Source: Nemertoderma westbladi (lineage: Eukaryota; Xenacoelomorpha; Nemertodermatida; Nemertodermatidae). From it: DNA of 44,633 bases. Below the pieces are notes generated by a model that searched no databases, had not been told where the DNA came from, and was given only the letters and a program-made list of their open reading frames with translations. A program made the position numbers and the translations under genes. The DNA lies in contig JAUCBJ010003656.1 of NCBI GenBank assembly GCA_032718475.1, forward strand, positions 1-44,633. The letters are read 5' to 3'. Of the stretch, positions 17,330 through 28,014 are shown one piece after another. Position 1 is the stretch's first letter; every line of letters starts with the position of its first letter.

Positions 17330-18658
17330 TCACAGACTGTTCCTCATGGCAAAAACAATTTGCACGCGAAAGAAGCTTAGGAAACAAATGATACCCCCCA
17401 ATGCTGTACAGTATATACTGTACATATAGTACAGTAGGTAGGCCCCACTGTGTTGAGCATGATAAAGTTTGCTGTGAACATCTACAATCATCTTGACTTG
17501 TATTTCAAGATTTCTAATGAGTATGGGGAACTTAGTATCAAAGGATAATGGGGCATTCGTTAACCTTCCTCCAACACGTATCAACCCATCTATCATTGTG
17601 CTAGAGAAACGATCCCTTAAGCGCATCTGTGGATTTCTCAACAACAGGAAATACTTATCGGAATCTTCATAGCATTGTAAGAGTCTCAGCATCTGTTTGT
17701 TGGTTTCTTCATGCTCCTGATAACTGATCTTCTCCTTCAGAAACTTGTCGGGTACCTTATATTTGGGAATGTCTTTAATAACATGGACCTGCACTGATGT
17801 GATTGGAGCGGTATCACCCTTTGTTTTCATCCCAGAGTAGTGATGGTGAAAACATCTCTTTAAATATGTAACGGCCTTACAAAGCCGATTCCAAGAACTG
17901 TAGTGATGCATCGCTCTCTGCAGAAGAGGTGAGAGTCCTTGCGAGATGTCAGGTATGCCAGATTTCCAATCCTTATCACGGATTTCCACAACGAGTTTAT
18001 TTGTGGCTGTGGGTCTCTGATCCAAAGCGTCGTCTCCGGAAGTATGTAGTACAGACAGATCTACTGTGGGTTTGAATAACTTCGATTTACTCGCCTGAGT
18101 TTTAGGTTTGACTTTCTCCGCTCCCTTGGCCTGTCTAATTTCTGCTGTAGTAAGATGAGGAGGCCATTCTTCTTCTTCTTTGTAGAGGAAGTCGGGTCCA
18201 CCTAACCAGTCTGGAGTATCTGCCAGTTCTTGTGGAGTTGCTCCCCTGGAAGCGATGTCTGCTGGATTAATCGTTCCGGGGCAATGTCTCCATTGATCCA
18301 TCGTCGTGCGACTGAGTATAATAGCTACTCTGTTGGTAACGAAGACGCTGAACTGACAGACTTCATTGGTTATATACTCCAACACGAGTAAAGCGTCGGT
18401 CCAATAGACAGTTTTCTCCAGGGGATAGTCGATCTGTTCTGTTACATTCCGGCCGATGGCTGTAGCGTATAGAGCCGCTTTTAACTCCGCTCGAGGAACT
18501 TTCAACTTGTTGTTTATTAATGCCTTAGAGGTAACCAAGGCGACTTTAATTCCGTCCGGAGTTTCCACCCTTAGGTAGGCTACTATACCGATTCCCATAT
18601 CGCTGGCGTCTCCAAACACATGGAGTTGATATGAATTACGTAGGGAGAACATGACCAA
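17330..18658 (-). pseudogene. RNase H and start of integrase (element 2)
   Basis: RNase H reads HVFGDASDMGIG near residue 14, with PRAELKAALYA and YWTDALLVLEY as the other acidic sites, and NPADIASRG near 130. The integrase N-terminal region follows: GLIRVGGRLTNAPL near 362, then a VHSKLYHAQHSG histidine pair of the zinc domain. After HSG the sequence becomes hydrophobic nonsense around a TACTGTACATATAGTACAG palindrome; another frame keeps a weak CFCHEE cysteine pair. The catalytic integrase core is missing. The start shown (TTG at 18658) is only where the frame opens; it continues Pol after a one-base shift. Confidence 0.85.
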
Positions 18659-21539
18659 AATATGAACGGGAAATTATGAAGTTTTCGATGGCTGGTAGAG
18701 AATCTTCCCATTTCATCCATTTCTTTAATAATTCTCCCTTAAGTGGATCGTCCCATGAGTGGTTTTCAAGCCACATTTGTTGTACTAAACTCCGAGCAAT
18801 CAATATAACTGGGCTAATAAATCCCAATGGATCGAAATAAGTGCTCAGGATACTTAAACAAATCCGTTTAGTTCGAACTGGATTATCTCTCTGTTTTAGT
18901 TGGAAAAACAGGATATCTCTTTCTGTGTCCCATTTCAAACCAAGGGTCTTAGTTTCTGGGAGATCATCCTTTATTAGATCTAGGTCTTTTGCTCCTCGAT
19001 CCTCTACCGGGATTGACTCCAGAAACTCACGGGAGTTGCTGGTGAATTTAGTTAATCGAAATCCACCTCTTTTTAAGCACTCTACCGTTCCTTTAGCGAC
19101 CTCAATGGCTTCTTCTACTGATGGAAGGGACTTCAGATTATCGTCCATGTAGATGTCTCGTTTGATATTGTCGATCACTTCTTTAGAGAAGGCGTCTCGG
19201 TTGTCATCCGCAGTGGTGCGCACCACGGAACAGGCGTTTGAAGGGCTCGAGATTATCCCAAAGGCTTGGATGGTCATCCAGTATTCCACAGGTTTCTTAT
19301 TGAGGTCTCCTTCAGGCCACCACAAAAATCGTAGGCTATCTCGATCCCTGTCCAGCGCTTTGACTTGTAAGAACATGCCTTCTATATCTGAGGCGAAAGC
19401 AATGGAGTATTGTCTTAATCTTAGTAGTATTCCCAACAAGGATTGGAGTAAGTTGGGTCCGGGTAACAATTCAGAATTAAGAGATTGGCCCATATAAAGG
19501 GCGGAACCGTCAAACACCACTCGTACTTCATGGGGTTTACCGGGTTTGGGAACGTAATGGTGAGTTAAGTAATACGTTCTCTCAGTTATAGGGGTTTCTT
19601 CCGGTACTAGCTCCGCATATCCCTTGCTAATAAACTTCTTCAACTGTGTTTTATACATTTCTTTAGCTGAAGAATTTGCCGTAAGGCGTCGATGTAATTG
19701 AGCAATTCTTTTCTCCGCCAAAGGTCTGTTGTTAATGAACTTTGGTTCTCGCTTTCGGAAAGGAAGACCGATCTCATATCTACCTTGATCTTTAAGAAAA
19801 CGAGTAGTTGTCGCTTGGATCTGCTTGGCTCTTTCTTCCTCCACCGATAGGGCCTTATCGTAGGAGTTGGGCTCTACGACCTCTTGAGTAAAGAATCTCA
19901 CGGCGTGTTCATCCCGAGTCTTGGCATTATAACGTTCAATGACGTCATTAAGCTCGTCGTTATAGTCGTCTCGCTCAGATGGGAGAAGGAGTTGACATAA
20001 GTTCACTTGATTTTGCCAAGTCTCGCTTTCCTTAAGGAGATCGATGGCATTCTCCTCATCAAAAAGTTGATGTATATCGTTGTTGTCTGAGGAGTATGGA
20101 GTTCCCTCAGTTGGATCGTCGAACTCACTGTTCTCAACTTCCCATTCTCGTGCTTGATATACCTGCTCTTTAGGTAATCTTTCCATTAGAGTTCTACGGG
20201 AAGGGCCAGTAAAGTACCAACCTACTCTAGTTCTTCCCGCATAAACTTGTAGAGGTTGCGGTTGAGCAGGTCGTTTCTCTAATGTCTCGAGCGCTTCATG
20301 CGCATTTTGACCGATGAGTATTTGCACTCCAGGATAATCTGTCTGGAATCGAGGTATCTTAAGATGTTGGATGCTCTCATCCTCGTCCCAATTATAAAGG
20401 TCTGCTTGAGTAGTAGCGAAGTTCTTTATAGCCACCATTTTCACTGACCTTATGCTATGTTCTCCTAGTTCGTCCTGGGGGGTGGACAACGCACCTACAT
20501 AATAATCCGTGGTTACTGTGGATTTCCAAACTTGCATAATTCCTGACATGTTTAGCTTAGTTCGGAACTTGGGTTGTCCAGCGAATATGTCTTCGGCTAG
20601 CTCTTTGTCGATGAATGTTCCTGTACTACCGGAGTCAAGGAGGGCGTTCACTACATAACTCCTTTTTGGTCCGTGGACCCTTACCTGTACCACAGGAAAT
20701 TCTCTAATCCCTACATTGGAAGTTGGCGCTTTCCAAGATGGTTGTCGATCAGAAGTAGTTAGAGCGAGGTCAATGTCTGTATCTTTTTCATAAATGAGTG
20801 CTCGATACACTGTGGTATTTATCATGTAACAGGATTCGTTTTCGTCGGAGAACTCGTCCGTATAGAATCCTTCCATCTCAGATTGATCAGTGTCGTTCAC
20901 ATCACTGAATTGGACATGTAGTTCAGAATCACTTACCTGACTCGGACTATTTCGCTCGAATTCAGTGTGCAACAAGATATGATGTTTCGCACCGCACTTG
21001 GCACATCTTGTGTCAGAGTAACAGGTTCGCCGTTGGTGTCCATGTCTGAGGCAATTATAACACAACCACTTGTCCCACATGACTTCACGTCTCTCAGTTA
21101 ATGATTTCTTTAGAAATTCATCACACATATTTAAGCGATGGGTCCCATCACATAGCGCACATTTCGGTTTGATGTTACTCACCTTACTCTGAGTAACATT
21201 GTGTACACTTGTCCTTTCTTCGGGTTTTCTCACCGGAATTCTCTTGGGAGACGTAGGAGGAGTTTTTCTTACCTGCTCTCTCCTGTCATTGGTTCGAGAC
21301 TTGAATTTACTTACCTGATCTTTAGGCATTTTATTTACGTAATAAGATCTATCAGTGTCTTTCCCGCTATCTTCTCCTTGAGAAGTCTGGCTTTCGCCGT
21401 CATCTGTATAACACACTGGTGTTACCTTTCTCCTAGCGACGGGTTTTTCACTTACCTTGTTTTCCGGTGTCTTCTCTCTGGACAGTTTCAGGAGCTGTAA
21501 TTTCACTTCTCCATCTAGGAATGACATGAGATCAGCCAT
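18636..21539 (-). CDS. Gag C-terminus and Pol: knuckles, A17 protease, RT (element 2)
   Basis: A 967-residue frame. It begins PTMADLMSFLDGEVKL, which is the closing helix of the Gag core and not the start of Pol. Three zinc-knuckle-like units follow (CALCDGTHRLNMC near 127, CYNCLRHGHQRRTC near 160, CAKCGAKHH near 179). The protease site LLDSGSTGTFI lies near 302, with VQILIGQN and TRVGWYFTG as partners. The RT has VVFDGSA near 675, DIEGMFLQV near 718 and catalytic YMDD at 797-800, and the A17 connection region reaches FDPLGFISP. Stop-free across its length, it is cut off from RNase H by a one-base shift. Confidence 0.9.
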   Translation of the reverse strand: MADLMSFLDGEVKLQLLKLSREKTPENKVSEKPVARRKVTPVCYTDDGESQTSQGEDSGKDTDRSYYVNKMPKDQVSKFKSRTNDRREQVRKTPPTSPKRIPVRKPEERTSVHNVTQSKVSNIKPKCALCDGTHRLNMCDEFLKKSLTERREVMWDKWLCYNCLRHGHQRRTCYSDTRCAKCGAKHHILLHTEFERNSPSQVSDSELHVQFSDVNDTDQSEMEGFYTDEFSDENESCYMINTTVYRALIYEKDTDIDLALTTSDRQPSWKAPTSNVGIREFPVVQVRVHGPKRSYVVNALLDSGSTGTFIDKELAEDIFAGQPKFRTKLNMSGIMQVWKSTVTTDYYVGALSTPQDELGEHSIRSVKMVAIKNFATTQADLYNWDEDESIQHLKIPRFQTDYPGVQILIGQNAHEALETLEKRPAQPQPLQVYAGRTRVGWYFTGPSRRTLMERLPKEQVYQAREWEVENSEFDDPTEGTPYSSDNNDIHQLFDEENAIDLLKESETWQNQVNLCQLLLPSERDDYNDELNDVIERYNAKTRDEHAVRFFTQEVVEPNSYDKALSVEEERAKQIQATTTRFLKDQGRYEIGLPFRKREPKFINNRPLAEKRIAQLHRRLTANSSAKEMYKTQLKKFISKGYAELVPEETPITERTYYLTHHYVPKPGKPHEVRVVFDGSALYMGQSLNSELLPGPNLLQSLLGILLRLRQYSIAFASDIEGMFLQVKALDRDRDSLRFLWWPEGDLNKKPVEYWMTIQAFGIISSPSNACSVVRTTADDNRDAFSKEVIDNIKRDIYMDDNLKSLPSVEEAIEVAKGTVECLKRGGFRLTKFTSNSREFLESIPVEDRGAKDLDLIKDDLPETKTLGLKWDTERDILFFQLKQRDNPVRTKRICLSILSTYFDPLGFISPVILIARSLVQQMWLENHSWDDPLKGELLKKWMKWEDSLPAIENFIISRSYFGHVLPT

Positions 21540-21551
21540 GGTAGGGTCTCG

Positions 21552-22271
21552 TCATTGTTGTTCCATCATATATAACACTTTCTTATCCCAGCGTGTACCT
21601 ACTCCACCCTTCGGTAAAGTAGAAGCCACTGCTCTAATAACCATAGCACTCTGATACTCATGAGACTTACCTAGCCAATCTAATTGTCTGCAGATCTCCT
21701 GAATCTCATCGGAAAACTCTATAATCCCGCTGCTAATAAACTTTCGGGGCGCTACTAACTTTGCATACAAATACCCAGCTATGTTATTCTTATTACCATA
21801 CCTGATGTTTAGTGTATCCCAAACTTGTCTTAATCCGTCTGGATGTCCAATAAACTTTAGCGCCATTAACTTGGGAGATCCTTCCAAGCACTCGATGAGG
21901 AATCTAAGTTTCTCTCCATTAGATAGTACAGAGTTCTGTATGTTATCTTTGTAATATTCATTAAAAGGTAACCATTTCATCTCATCTCCATTGAACTTGA
22001 CGATCTCTCCCACCTTTACCGCTTGCCGGGCTTCGGTTCTAGCCATTTGACGCGTAAAACTTTCTTGGGCCATCGTGTTATTTAATATCGAGTTATCGGT
22101 ATATAAATTTCTCGGATTATGATCCGGTCTATAGGGAATATCATTATCAACAGGTCTATAATTACCCTTAATAGGGTTCACTATAGGAGTTTCTACTTCG
22201 CTAGCAGTATAGATGCGTGTAGGCTCCACACCTTGCGTATGAGATACTTCAGACCTAACAGGTTGACACAT
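21552..22271 (-). pseudogene. Gag core, DUF1759 type, ended early by TGA (element 2)
   Basis: A 239-residue frame with the Gag core: VGEIVKFNGDEMKWLPFNEY near 90, LRFLIECLEGSPKLMALKFI, then VWDTLNIRYGNKNNI. It ends in TGA at 21554-21552. The next codons are in the same phase, and after four codons run into Pol. Alignment with element 1 puts that TGA inside the Gag core, before its last helix, so it looks like a nonsense change (CGA to TGA is the simplest) rather than a natural Gag/Pol boundary. The phase is also open upstream, back to the TAA at 22338. Confidence 0.82.
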
Positions 22272-22337
22272 TGTTACGGGGGGTGTTGGTATACCCTTTT
22301 GTGTATTTACTAATTTATCGCGTTCAAGCGCGATACT

Positions 22338-24329
22338 TTACTGCACTTCTTGCAACTCTAATCTACTTTCCCTTACTGTGCCCTTGAATTGCTGAACGGT
22401 CTCCTGCATCTGTCCGAGCAGGAGATCCATCCCCCGTCGTCTCTCATCCACCCATTCAACCGCCGAAGCGGGATTCGCCAACGTTGTAGCGGGCGGACGA
22501 GGGACAACGGGCGACAAATCGTGAAGATTTCGCTCGGAGTCCAGGGCATGAACTGTCTCATGGGCTGTTCTGCTGGGCACAGGTAGCTTAGTGCTGTGCA
22601 AAGGGAATTGCGAGGTAGGTTCAGGGAGTACAGGTGTCTCTACCACCGAAAGGGTGGCTTCGGGAACAGGCCTAATTATTTCAGGCTCATCTACTATAGT
22701 AGGGAGTCTTTCTATTGTAATTATTTGGTCTGTGGGTTCTGTACTACCTAAGTTGGTGTTATTTAGTTGCCTTCTAACAGCTGGAGGCAAATCAGGCAAT
22801 TTCTGACGGTGGGATGTTCTTTTACGTCTGCTTAGGTGAGATCTATTTCCTTTGCCTTCAGTATCGGTGGTGTCGCCTTCCTCAGATGATGTATATCCCT
22901 GTCTTTTGGGAGTAGATCGATTCATCATCTGCATATTACTAGCTGTTAACTGTTTATTTATGCAGTCTTGATTCTCCTGAATGTTTTCCAATTCTAGTTG
23001 AGTGGTTTCTTCAGCCGCTCTCCGTTCTGCTTCTGCTACTGCCTCTGCCGCCTTCCTTTCCGCTTCGGCCGCTTTTCTCTCCGCTTCTGCCTCTGCCGCT
23101 GCCGCTTTTCTTTCGACTTCTGCAGCTGCTACTGCTGCTTTCTTTCTGTCTTCTATGCGTTTCTTCTTCACCCTTTCTTCTTGGTCTCTAGCGATGCGGA
23201 GTTGTTCATCGAATTTAGCTTGGTTCGCGGCTAACCTATCCACATCAATTGCGTCCAACACACGCTGGGCTCCTTCACTATTAGGGCTAAGTCCATCTAG
23301 CCTTCTCCTCAACTCTTCATCTCCCAAAAAACGCTGATAGTCTGACAGATAGATGTCAATAGCATCCCTCTTATGCGGTTTCTCTGCCGTCGCTTCACTT
23401 TCCACTTGGGAAAAAGTAGCGTCTGTTGATTCTCCATGGGTTGAGCGCTCCTCCAGCTGAGCTTTCCACTGAGCTGTTCCTTGAACCTGGAGACTCACCT
23501 TTTGAAACCAAGTCTTTACAGCAACTTGCAACGACGTGTCTTGTCTTCTTTTAGAAGCCTCCTCAAAGGCTGATAAGATTAGCCTGATTCGTAGAATTCT
23601 TTCTCTAACTTGATAAAGCAGTTGTCCCTGCTCTTGAGGTCCTTGGGGTTGTTGAAACAGTTGTTTTTCTACTCGCTCCATAGAGCTGAAGAATCCCTGT
23701 GCGTATCCGGCTGCGGACCTCTTCCACACAGCTGGATCGATGGTTCCCTTGGCTACTCCCATCCGGTGTATGTCTTCCCAGGCCGCTTCTGATAAATCAA
23801 ACGGGAGTCCGGGTCCGGGGAAGTTCCATTGCGACTCGACCATAGATTTCAGTTCTTCCATTGTGTATCCCGCATAACTATCTTTAGTCGATCGCTTACT
23901 TCTCGCCCAATCGATCTGGTGTTCTTCCACCGCGATCAATAACCTAGTGAGTACGGCTGCAGGAAGGATGAGAAGGGGATCCGAATAAACCGCATCCGTC
24001 ATCTTTGCTCCGCGCTCGGGTGTCAGCTCTACAGTATCCTCACTACTGGAGCTGTTGGGCTGCTGAGAAATAAGTTCTTGGCTCGCGGGTTGTTGCTGTT
24101 CCGCTGCTTCTTGGTCCCGCTTGACCTGAGCTCGAGTGCCTATGATAGACCTACGATGTTGGACCAGCCTAGGTTCTGTTATTACTACTGGAGGGATGAC
24201 CTTCCTCACAGTGGGAGGTGAACTGAACTTAGGTGTAGACGGTTCTACACCCTTATCTGAGTCGCAGATAGTTACATCTAATAAACTGTCTGACAGGTTC
24301 TGCTTAGTATCAGACATGTTTGTTTGCAC
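22338..24329 (-). CDS. N-terminal Gag extension with Ala/Glu/Arg helix (element 2)
   Basis: A 663-residue frame ahead of Gag and in phase with it. Early residues are polar and Gln/Ser-rich. Residues 120-320 look folded (LLILPAAVLTRLLIAVEEH, then AWEDIHRMGVAKG). Residues 370-448 form a strongly helical Glu/Arg/Lys/Ala stretch with an ERKAAEA repeat. A basic patch (SRRKRTSHRQK) and a Pro-rich tail follow. It stops at TAA (22340-22338) after LELQEVQ; the next 22 codons are open and run straight into the Gag ATG, so CAA to TAA is a likely cause. ATG codons occur at residues 1 and 5, and either could start it. Its function is unknown. The layout parallels element 1, though the sequences are not obviously alike. 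Confidence 0.75.
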   Translation of the reverse strand: MQTNMSDTKQNLSDSLLDVTICDSDKGVEPSTPKFSSPPTVRKVIPPVVITEPRLVQHRRSIIGTRAQVKRDQEAAEQQQPASQELISQQPNSSSSEDTVELTPERGAKMTDAVYSDPLLILPAAVLTRLLIAVEEHQIDWARSKRSTKDSYAGYTMEELKSMVESQWNFPGPGLPFDLSEAAWEDIHRMGVAKGTIDPAVWKRSAAGYAQGFFSSMERVEKQLFQQPQGPQEQGQLLYQVRERILRIRLILSAFEEASKRRQDTSLQVAVKTWFQKVSLQVQGTAQWKAQLEERSTHGESTDATFSQVESEATAEKPHKRDAIDIYLSDYQRFLGDEELRRRLDGLSPNSEGAQRVLDAIDVDRLAANQAKFDEQLRIARDQEERVKKKRIEDRKKAAVAAAEVERKAAAAEAEAERKAAEAERKAAEAVAEAERRAAEETTQLELENIQENQDCINKQLTASNMQMMNRSTPKRQGYTSSEEGDTTDTEGKGNRSHLSRRKRTSHRQKLPDLPPAVRRQLNNTNLGSTEPTDQIITIERLPTIVDEPEIIRPVPEATLSVVETPVLPEPTSQFPLHSTKLPVPSRTAHETVHALDSERNLHDLSPVVPRPPATTLANPASAVEWVDERRRGMDLLLGQMQETVQQFKGTVRESRLELQEVQ

Positions 24330-24453
24330 AGTTGAATGCCTACTGCTATATTACAGTCTAAGCAAGTCTAGTAATTCAGCATTAACTGCTAGCCTAGTAA
24401 TTAATTACCGATACTGCTACTCAGTGTAGCGTGATATATATATAATGTTAGAA
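24330..24453. other. Sequence upstream of element 2 coding region
   Basis: Should hold the leader and primer site of element 2. No TGG-type primer site or LTR end can be identified without a second LTR for comparison. Confidence 0.4.
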
Positions 24454-24685
24454 TACCGGTATGCTTATGGTATATATAAGTATTATTACAGACTAGGTTT
24501 TTCACAGAAACTGGTATATAATTTTAGCACAAATATATATAAATATATAATAGGCCTATCGTGGATACCGGTATGCAGTTTACACTTATAGTATATATAA
24601 GTATAATTATTAACTAGAATTAATTACAGAATACCGGTATGATTTCAGCACAAATATAAATATATAATAGGCCTATCGTGGATAC
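24454..24685. repeat. Two imperfect copies of about 115 bp
   Basis: Both copies run from TACCGGTATGC through TATATATAAGTAT, AGCACAAATAT and ATAATAGGCCTATCGTGGAT. The second copy starts at about 24566. The sequence is AT-rich and non-coding; it could belong to the lost 5' LTR of element 2. Confidence 0.75.
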
Positions 24686-25650
24686 TGGTATATCAATTAT
24701 TTTAGAATAATTGAATTTCTGAATTTTAAGGGTTACTTGGTTACTTTAACTTACTTTATTACCGTTATTTGAGCAGTAGTCCAACTGATATTGAGACCTA
24801 ATTGTTGTATGGCAGGCCTACTATTTATAAATCGTTTGAGTTGATTTATAATATATATATACCCGTTTAATGGGTTTTTTCAATGTTTGAAATAAATGTT
24901 ATTATTTCTGGGGGAGTCACTACACATAAGCTGTGCGCTCTCAGTGGAGTGCTACTTTTTAGACACTAAAACAAATAATTCTAATTTACCTAAGTTACTT
25001 AATACTACAAATTACGTACAATTCGGGTTGAGATTACAATCTCTAAATAAACACAAAAATTTAATTACAAATACACAAATACGAATTTTTAGGGTAATTT
25101 TACAAGAAGTCTACTAACCAGCCTAACAAAGGGTTAGAATATCTGGTTATTACGACGGACAGGTTACTACGGTATTTGAAAATAATAAGTAGTAGTAAAT
25201 ATACTGCGTTGTCCAGATAGGAAAATACTACCGCCTGACGACCTATAACCGTATCGCTATAGGTACTACGTTATGTATCACGGAGTGTCCCTACCTAGAA
25301 GTTAATTACCGCGGTCTACCAGAACCAACGTGCCTATTAACCACTTTACAACACAAATACACTGCCTACATACTAATCACCTTCGGAAAGTACTGTACAC
25401 TAAACCCTAAATTAGGTACAAGTACTTGTATAACAAATAATTAGTAGTTAAAATACTTGAACAGCTAAAAGAACCACGGTATCTGCCGGAGTGACCAAAG
25501 CACAGAATCTCCAGTCTTTACCTACGCCGAGCAGCCCTGATGTAGTACCGGGGTTAGTTTAACTATAACGGTATGTATAACAAACACAATTACTGTAGGA
25601 ATAAACTTGGGGATATGAATGTTGCGAATAATCGCATAAACTCTGAATAA
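24686..25650. other. AT-rich non-coding sequence
   Basis: No credible reading frame or repeat pair is visible. It may be LTR or leader of element 2, which cannot be tested here because no partner LTR is present. Confidence 0.45.
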
Positions 25651-26225
25651 TAAATATTACGCTACGCGTACAAACTACTAAAACAAAATGCAGACCAAAT
25701 ACTGACAGACTACTATCAAGCCTAAACAAACTACGGTATATGCAGACTCCAAAATGATTAGTTAGTATGCGTTCTAACCCAGTAGTACGACTTATTCTTT
25801 CACAGGGGGTTTACCTCACAGCACTTGAAGCCCCTACTTTCCTAACTTAGCACTTTATCGGACAGATGCTCTACACACACCGAAATTTCCTCAAACCCAA
25901 CAACAGCCAGACAACTACCCAGCCTACAAATTATCTAAATAAAATTATACGCTACCCGTACAGACTACACAAACAAAGTACAGACCAAACACTGGCGGAC
26001 TCCTATCAGGCCTAAATAAACCGCAGGACATGCAGACTCCAAAATGGTTAAGTAGTATGCGTTCTAACCCAGTAGTACGACTTATTCTTTAGATGGGGGT
26101 TTACCTTACAGCGATGGCTGCCCCTACTTCCTAACCGTTCTTTATCGGACATACACTCTACATGCACTGCAATCCGTTCAGACCTAATCAACAGCTAGCC
26201 AACAGTCAAGCCTACAAATTATCTG
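25651..26225. repeat. 290-bp tandem duplication
   Basis: Copy one starts at about 25651 (ACGCTACGCGTAC at 25659) and copy two at about 25941 (ACGCTACCCGTAC). They share blocks such as GCAGACTCCAAAATG, CGTTCTAACCCAGTAGTACG and CCTACAAATTATCT, with roughly one difference in six to eight bases, so the duplication is old. It is non-coding. Confidence 0.85.
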
Positions 26226-26485
26226 TACAATCTGAGCAGGCTTACACGCCTTCTGCTCAATACTGGCCTACAAATAAATAAAACTTGACAGAAACAAGTA
26301 AAATCTCAATAAAAAACCAGGGCGGCCGACCCTGATTAATTATTAAGGCCTACCGGTATATAATTATCAAAATCGAATAATACTGATGTACCTGTACCGT
26401 TGTAGGTACCGGTCCGGATGATCAGGCAGTCAGGCCTACAGGTTTCCGGTCGACCGGTACTTTCGACTAGATTGCTTACACCGCA

Positions 26486-26518
26486 ATCCAGAAGCAATAT
26501 CTGTTATTGTTTCTGGAT
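26486..26518. repeat. Short inverted repeat (hairpin)
   Basis: ATCCAGAAGCAATA and its near-complement TATTGTTTCTGGAT face each other around a 5-base loop. The inner part recurs directly downstream (CAATATCTGTTATTGTTT). Its role is unknown. Confidence 0.6.
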
Positions 26519-28014
26519 TAGATCAATATCTGTTATTGTTTGCGCTTTTAAGACCTTTGACAGTTTAACCTGCCAAATTAGAATGTCTTTTGGATGATAT
26601 ATATTCTTTAGCTTATGACGAGTATTTGATACACTACATTAGCCGAAGCCAGTCTATGCGCAATCATTCACCCGTTGGATATACCCGGGAGACTGAGTTC
26701 GGAGTTTAATGATTGATAGTGTAAGCCTACTGTATTATTCGACTGATCGTAATATATAATCTCTGACAAATATTATTCACTTTCGGGAAATATTAACAGT
26801 TCCTTTAGGACGTGGCGCTCTAAATATGTAAACAGAGTTATGACTTAAACTAGACCCAACGAAAAGGCTATAGATTAACGTATATGGCGCATTCTTTAGG
26901 AGATGCTTTGTTATCAGTTACAATCATACACAATGCTGCACAATACTGCACACTAATCTGCCGACCTTCACTAAATTTGGTCACGTATAAAGAGAGCAAC
27001 AGACAATTTATGTTGGGCATATGAAATAGCATTAGATTCATTTCAAACCACTCAACATAGGTCGCAATCGTTTATCTGTAACCGGTCTCTCTAACCTTTA
27101 GTATATCAAGAAGGTGGGGTGTCTGACTATTGATCAGTATTCCGATATAATAATTCATCAACAAATATAACGAATAACCAACAGCAAAAGCAGTAATGTA
27201 AGATATGAATTGCATAGATATGTATGATAAGATTGTAATTAACTCGGTAACTCAAGTTAGTCGTTTGATAACAGATATACGTTCTATAATTAAGCCTACT
27301 AATGTAAAGCTAAAGAACGCTGATATACGGAGGTGCTAAAAGCCGATGTTCTTAGGCTCTGAGCAAAAACATAACACTGAACTACTGAGTTCTGTATACA
27401 CCTCCAACACAGAGACAAAAAACGCTCTGATTGGTCAACCGAACAACGAGAGAACAAAGAAACAAAGAAACGTCGACGTGGCAATATCAGCTGTTAGCCG
27501 TCGTCATGGTAGCGACACTGTTTTCAAGAGTATCCAGCTTATCGCGTCACGAGATTGCGGATTATGTCCTCTAAAGTACAAATACAGTACAAATACAGAA
27601 GAAATGACTTTTATGTCCTCTAAAACACCAGTACAGCAAGGACACGGCCTTTTTATGCCTGGCAAACCAACTACAGAGTACTTTAAGGGAAAATAACCGG
27701 TTAATGACGCAAAAGCTTTTACACACTGTATGGTTTGATGTGTGATAAATGAGCTAAATGTTGTTGGTAATGATAAGATGATGATGAAAGAAACGTAAAG
27801 AAATATATCTCCCAAAGGCCGAAGTTATGAATCGGCTAAATAGTGTCTTTATGTTTATTTTGGATAGAGCAGATTGGTCTAGAGGTGACATTCCTGGGTT
27901 TCCTATGTACAGTATCAGGGGATAGTTCTTTTTACAGAACACAATCGAACACACAAAAACACACCCGAACACACTCCAAAAACTGCCGAACACAATCAAA
28001 CACATTCGAAAATA
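26519..28014. other. Non-coding sequence, no element recognised
   Basis: AT-rich sequence. A 116-residue plus frame at 27346-27696 and antisense frames of similar size show no family motif and I do not support them as genes. Near 27936-28010 there is a CGAACACA-type simple repeat next to the following element. Confidence 0.45.

Larger units (their letters stand above)
17330..24329 (-). mobile_element. Second BEL/Pao retrotransposon, 3'-truncated (element 2)
   Basis: A minus-strand gag-pol unit clearly different in sequence from element 1, though similar in layout. From 24329 to 18636 a single phase is used, interrupted only by TAA at 22338-22340 and TGA at 21552-21554. A one-base shift at about 18640-18660 leads into the RNase H frame. 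The coding sequence stops in the integrase zinc domain. No LTR pair is found, so the boundaries given are those of the coding part. It is an older and inactive copy. Confidence 0.9.

Noticed and set aside
21540-21554. TGA as a programmed Gag-Pol readthrough codon in element 2
   Set aside because: The TGA falls before the last helix of the Gag core rather than between Gag and Pol, so a nonsense mutation is simpler. It is kept open only as a test in the findings.
27346-27696. 116-residue plus-strand frame as a host gene
   Set aside because: No family motif, no flanking coding sequence, and an equally long antisense frame overlaps it.
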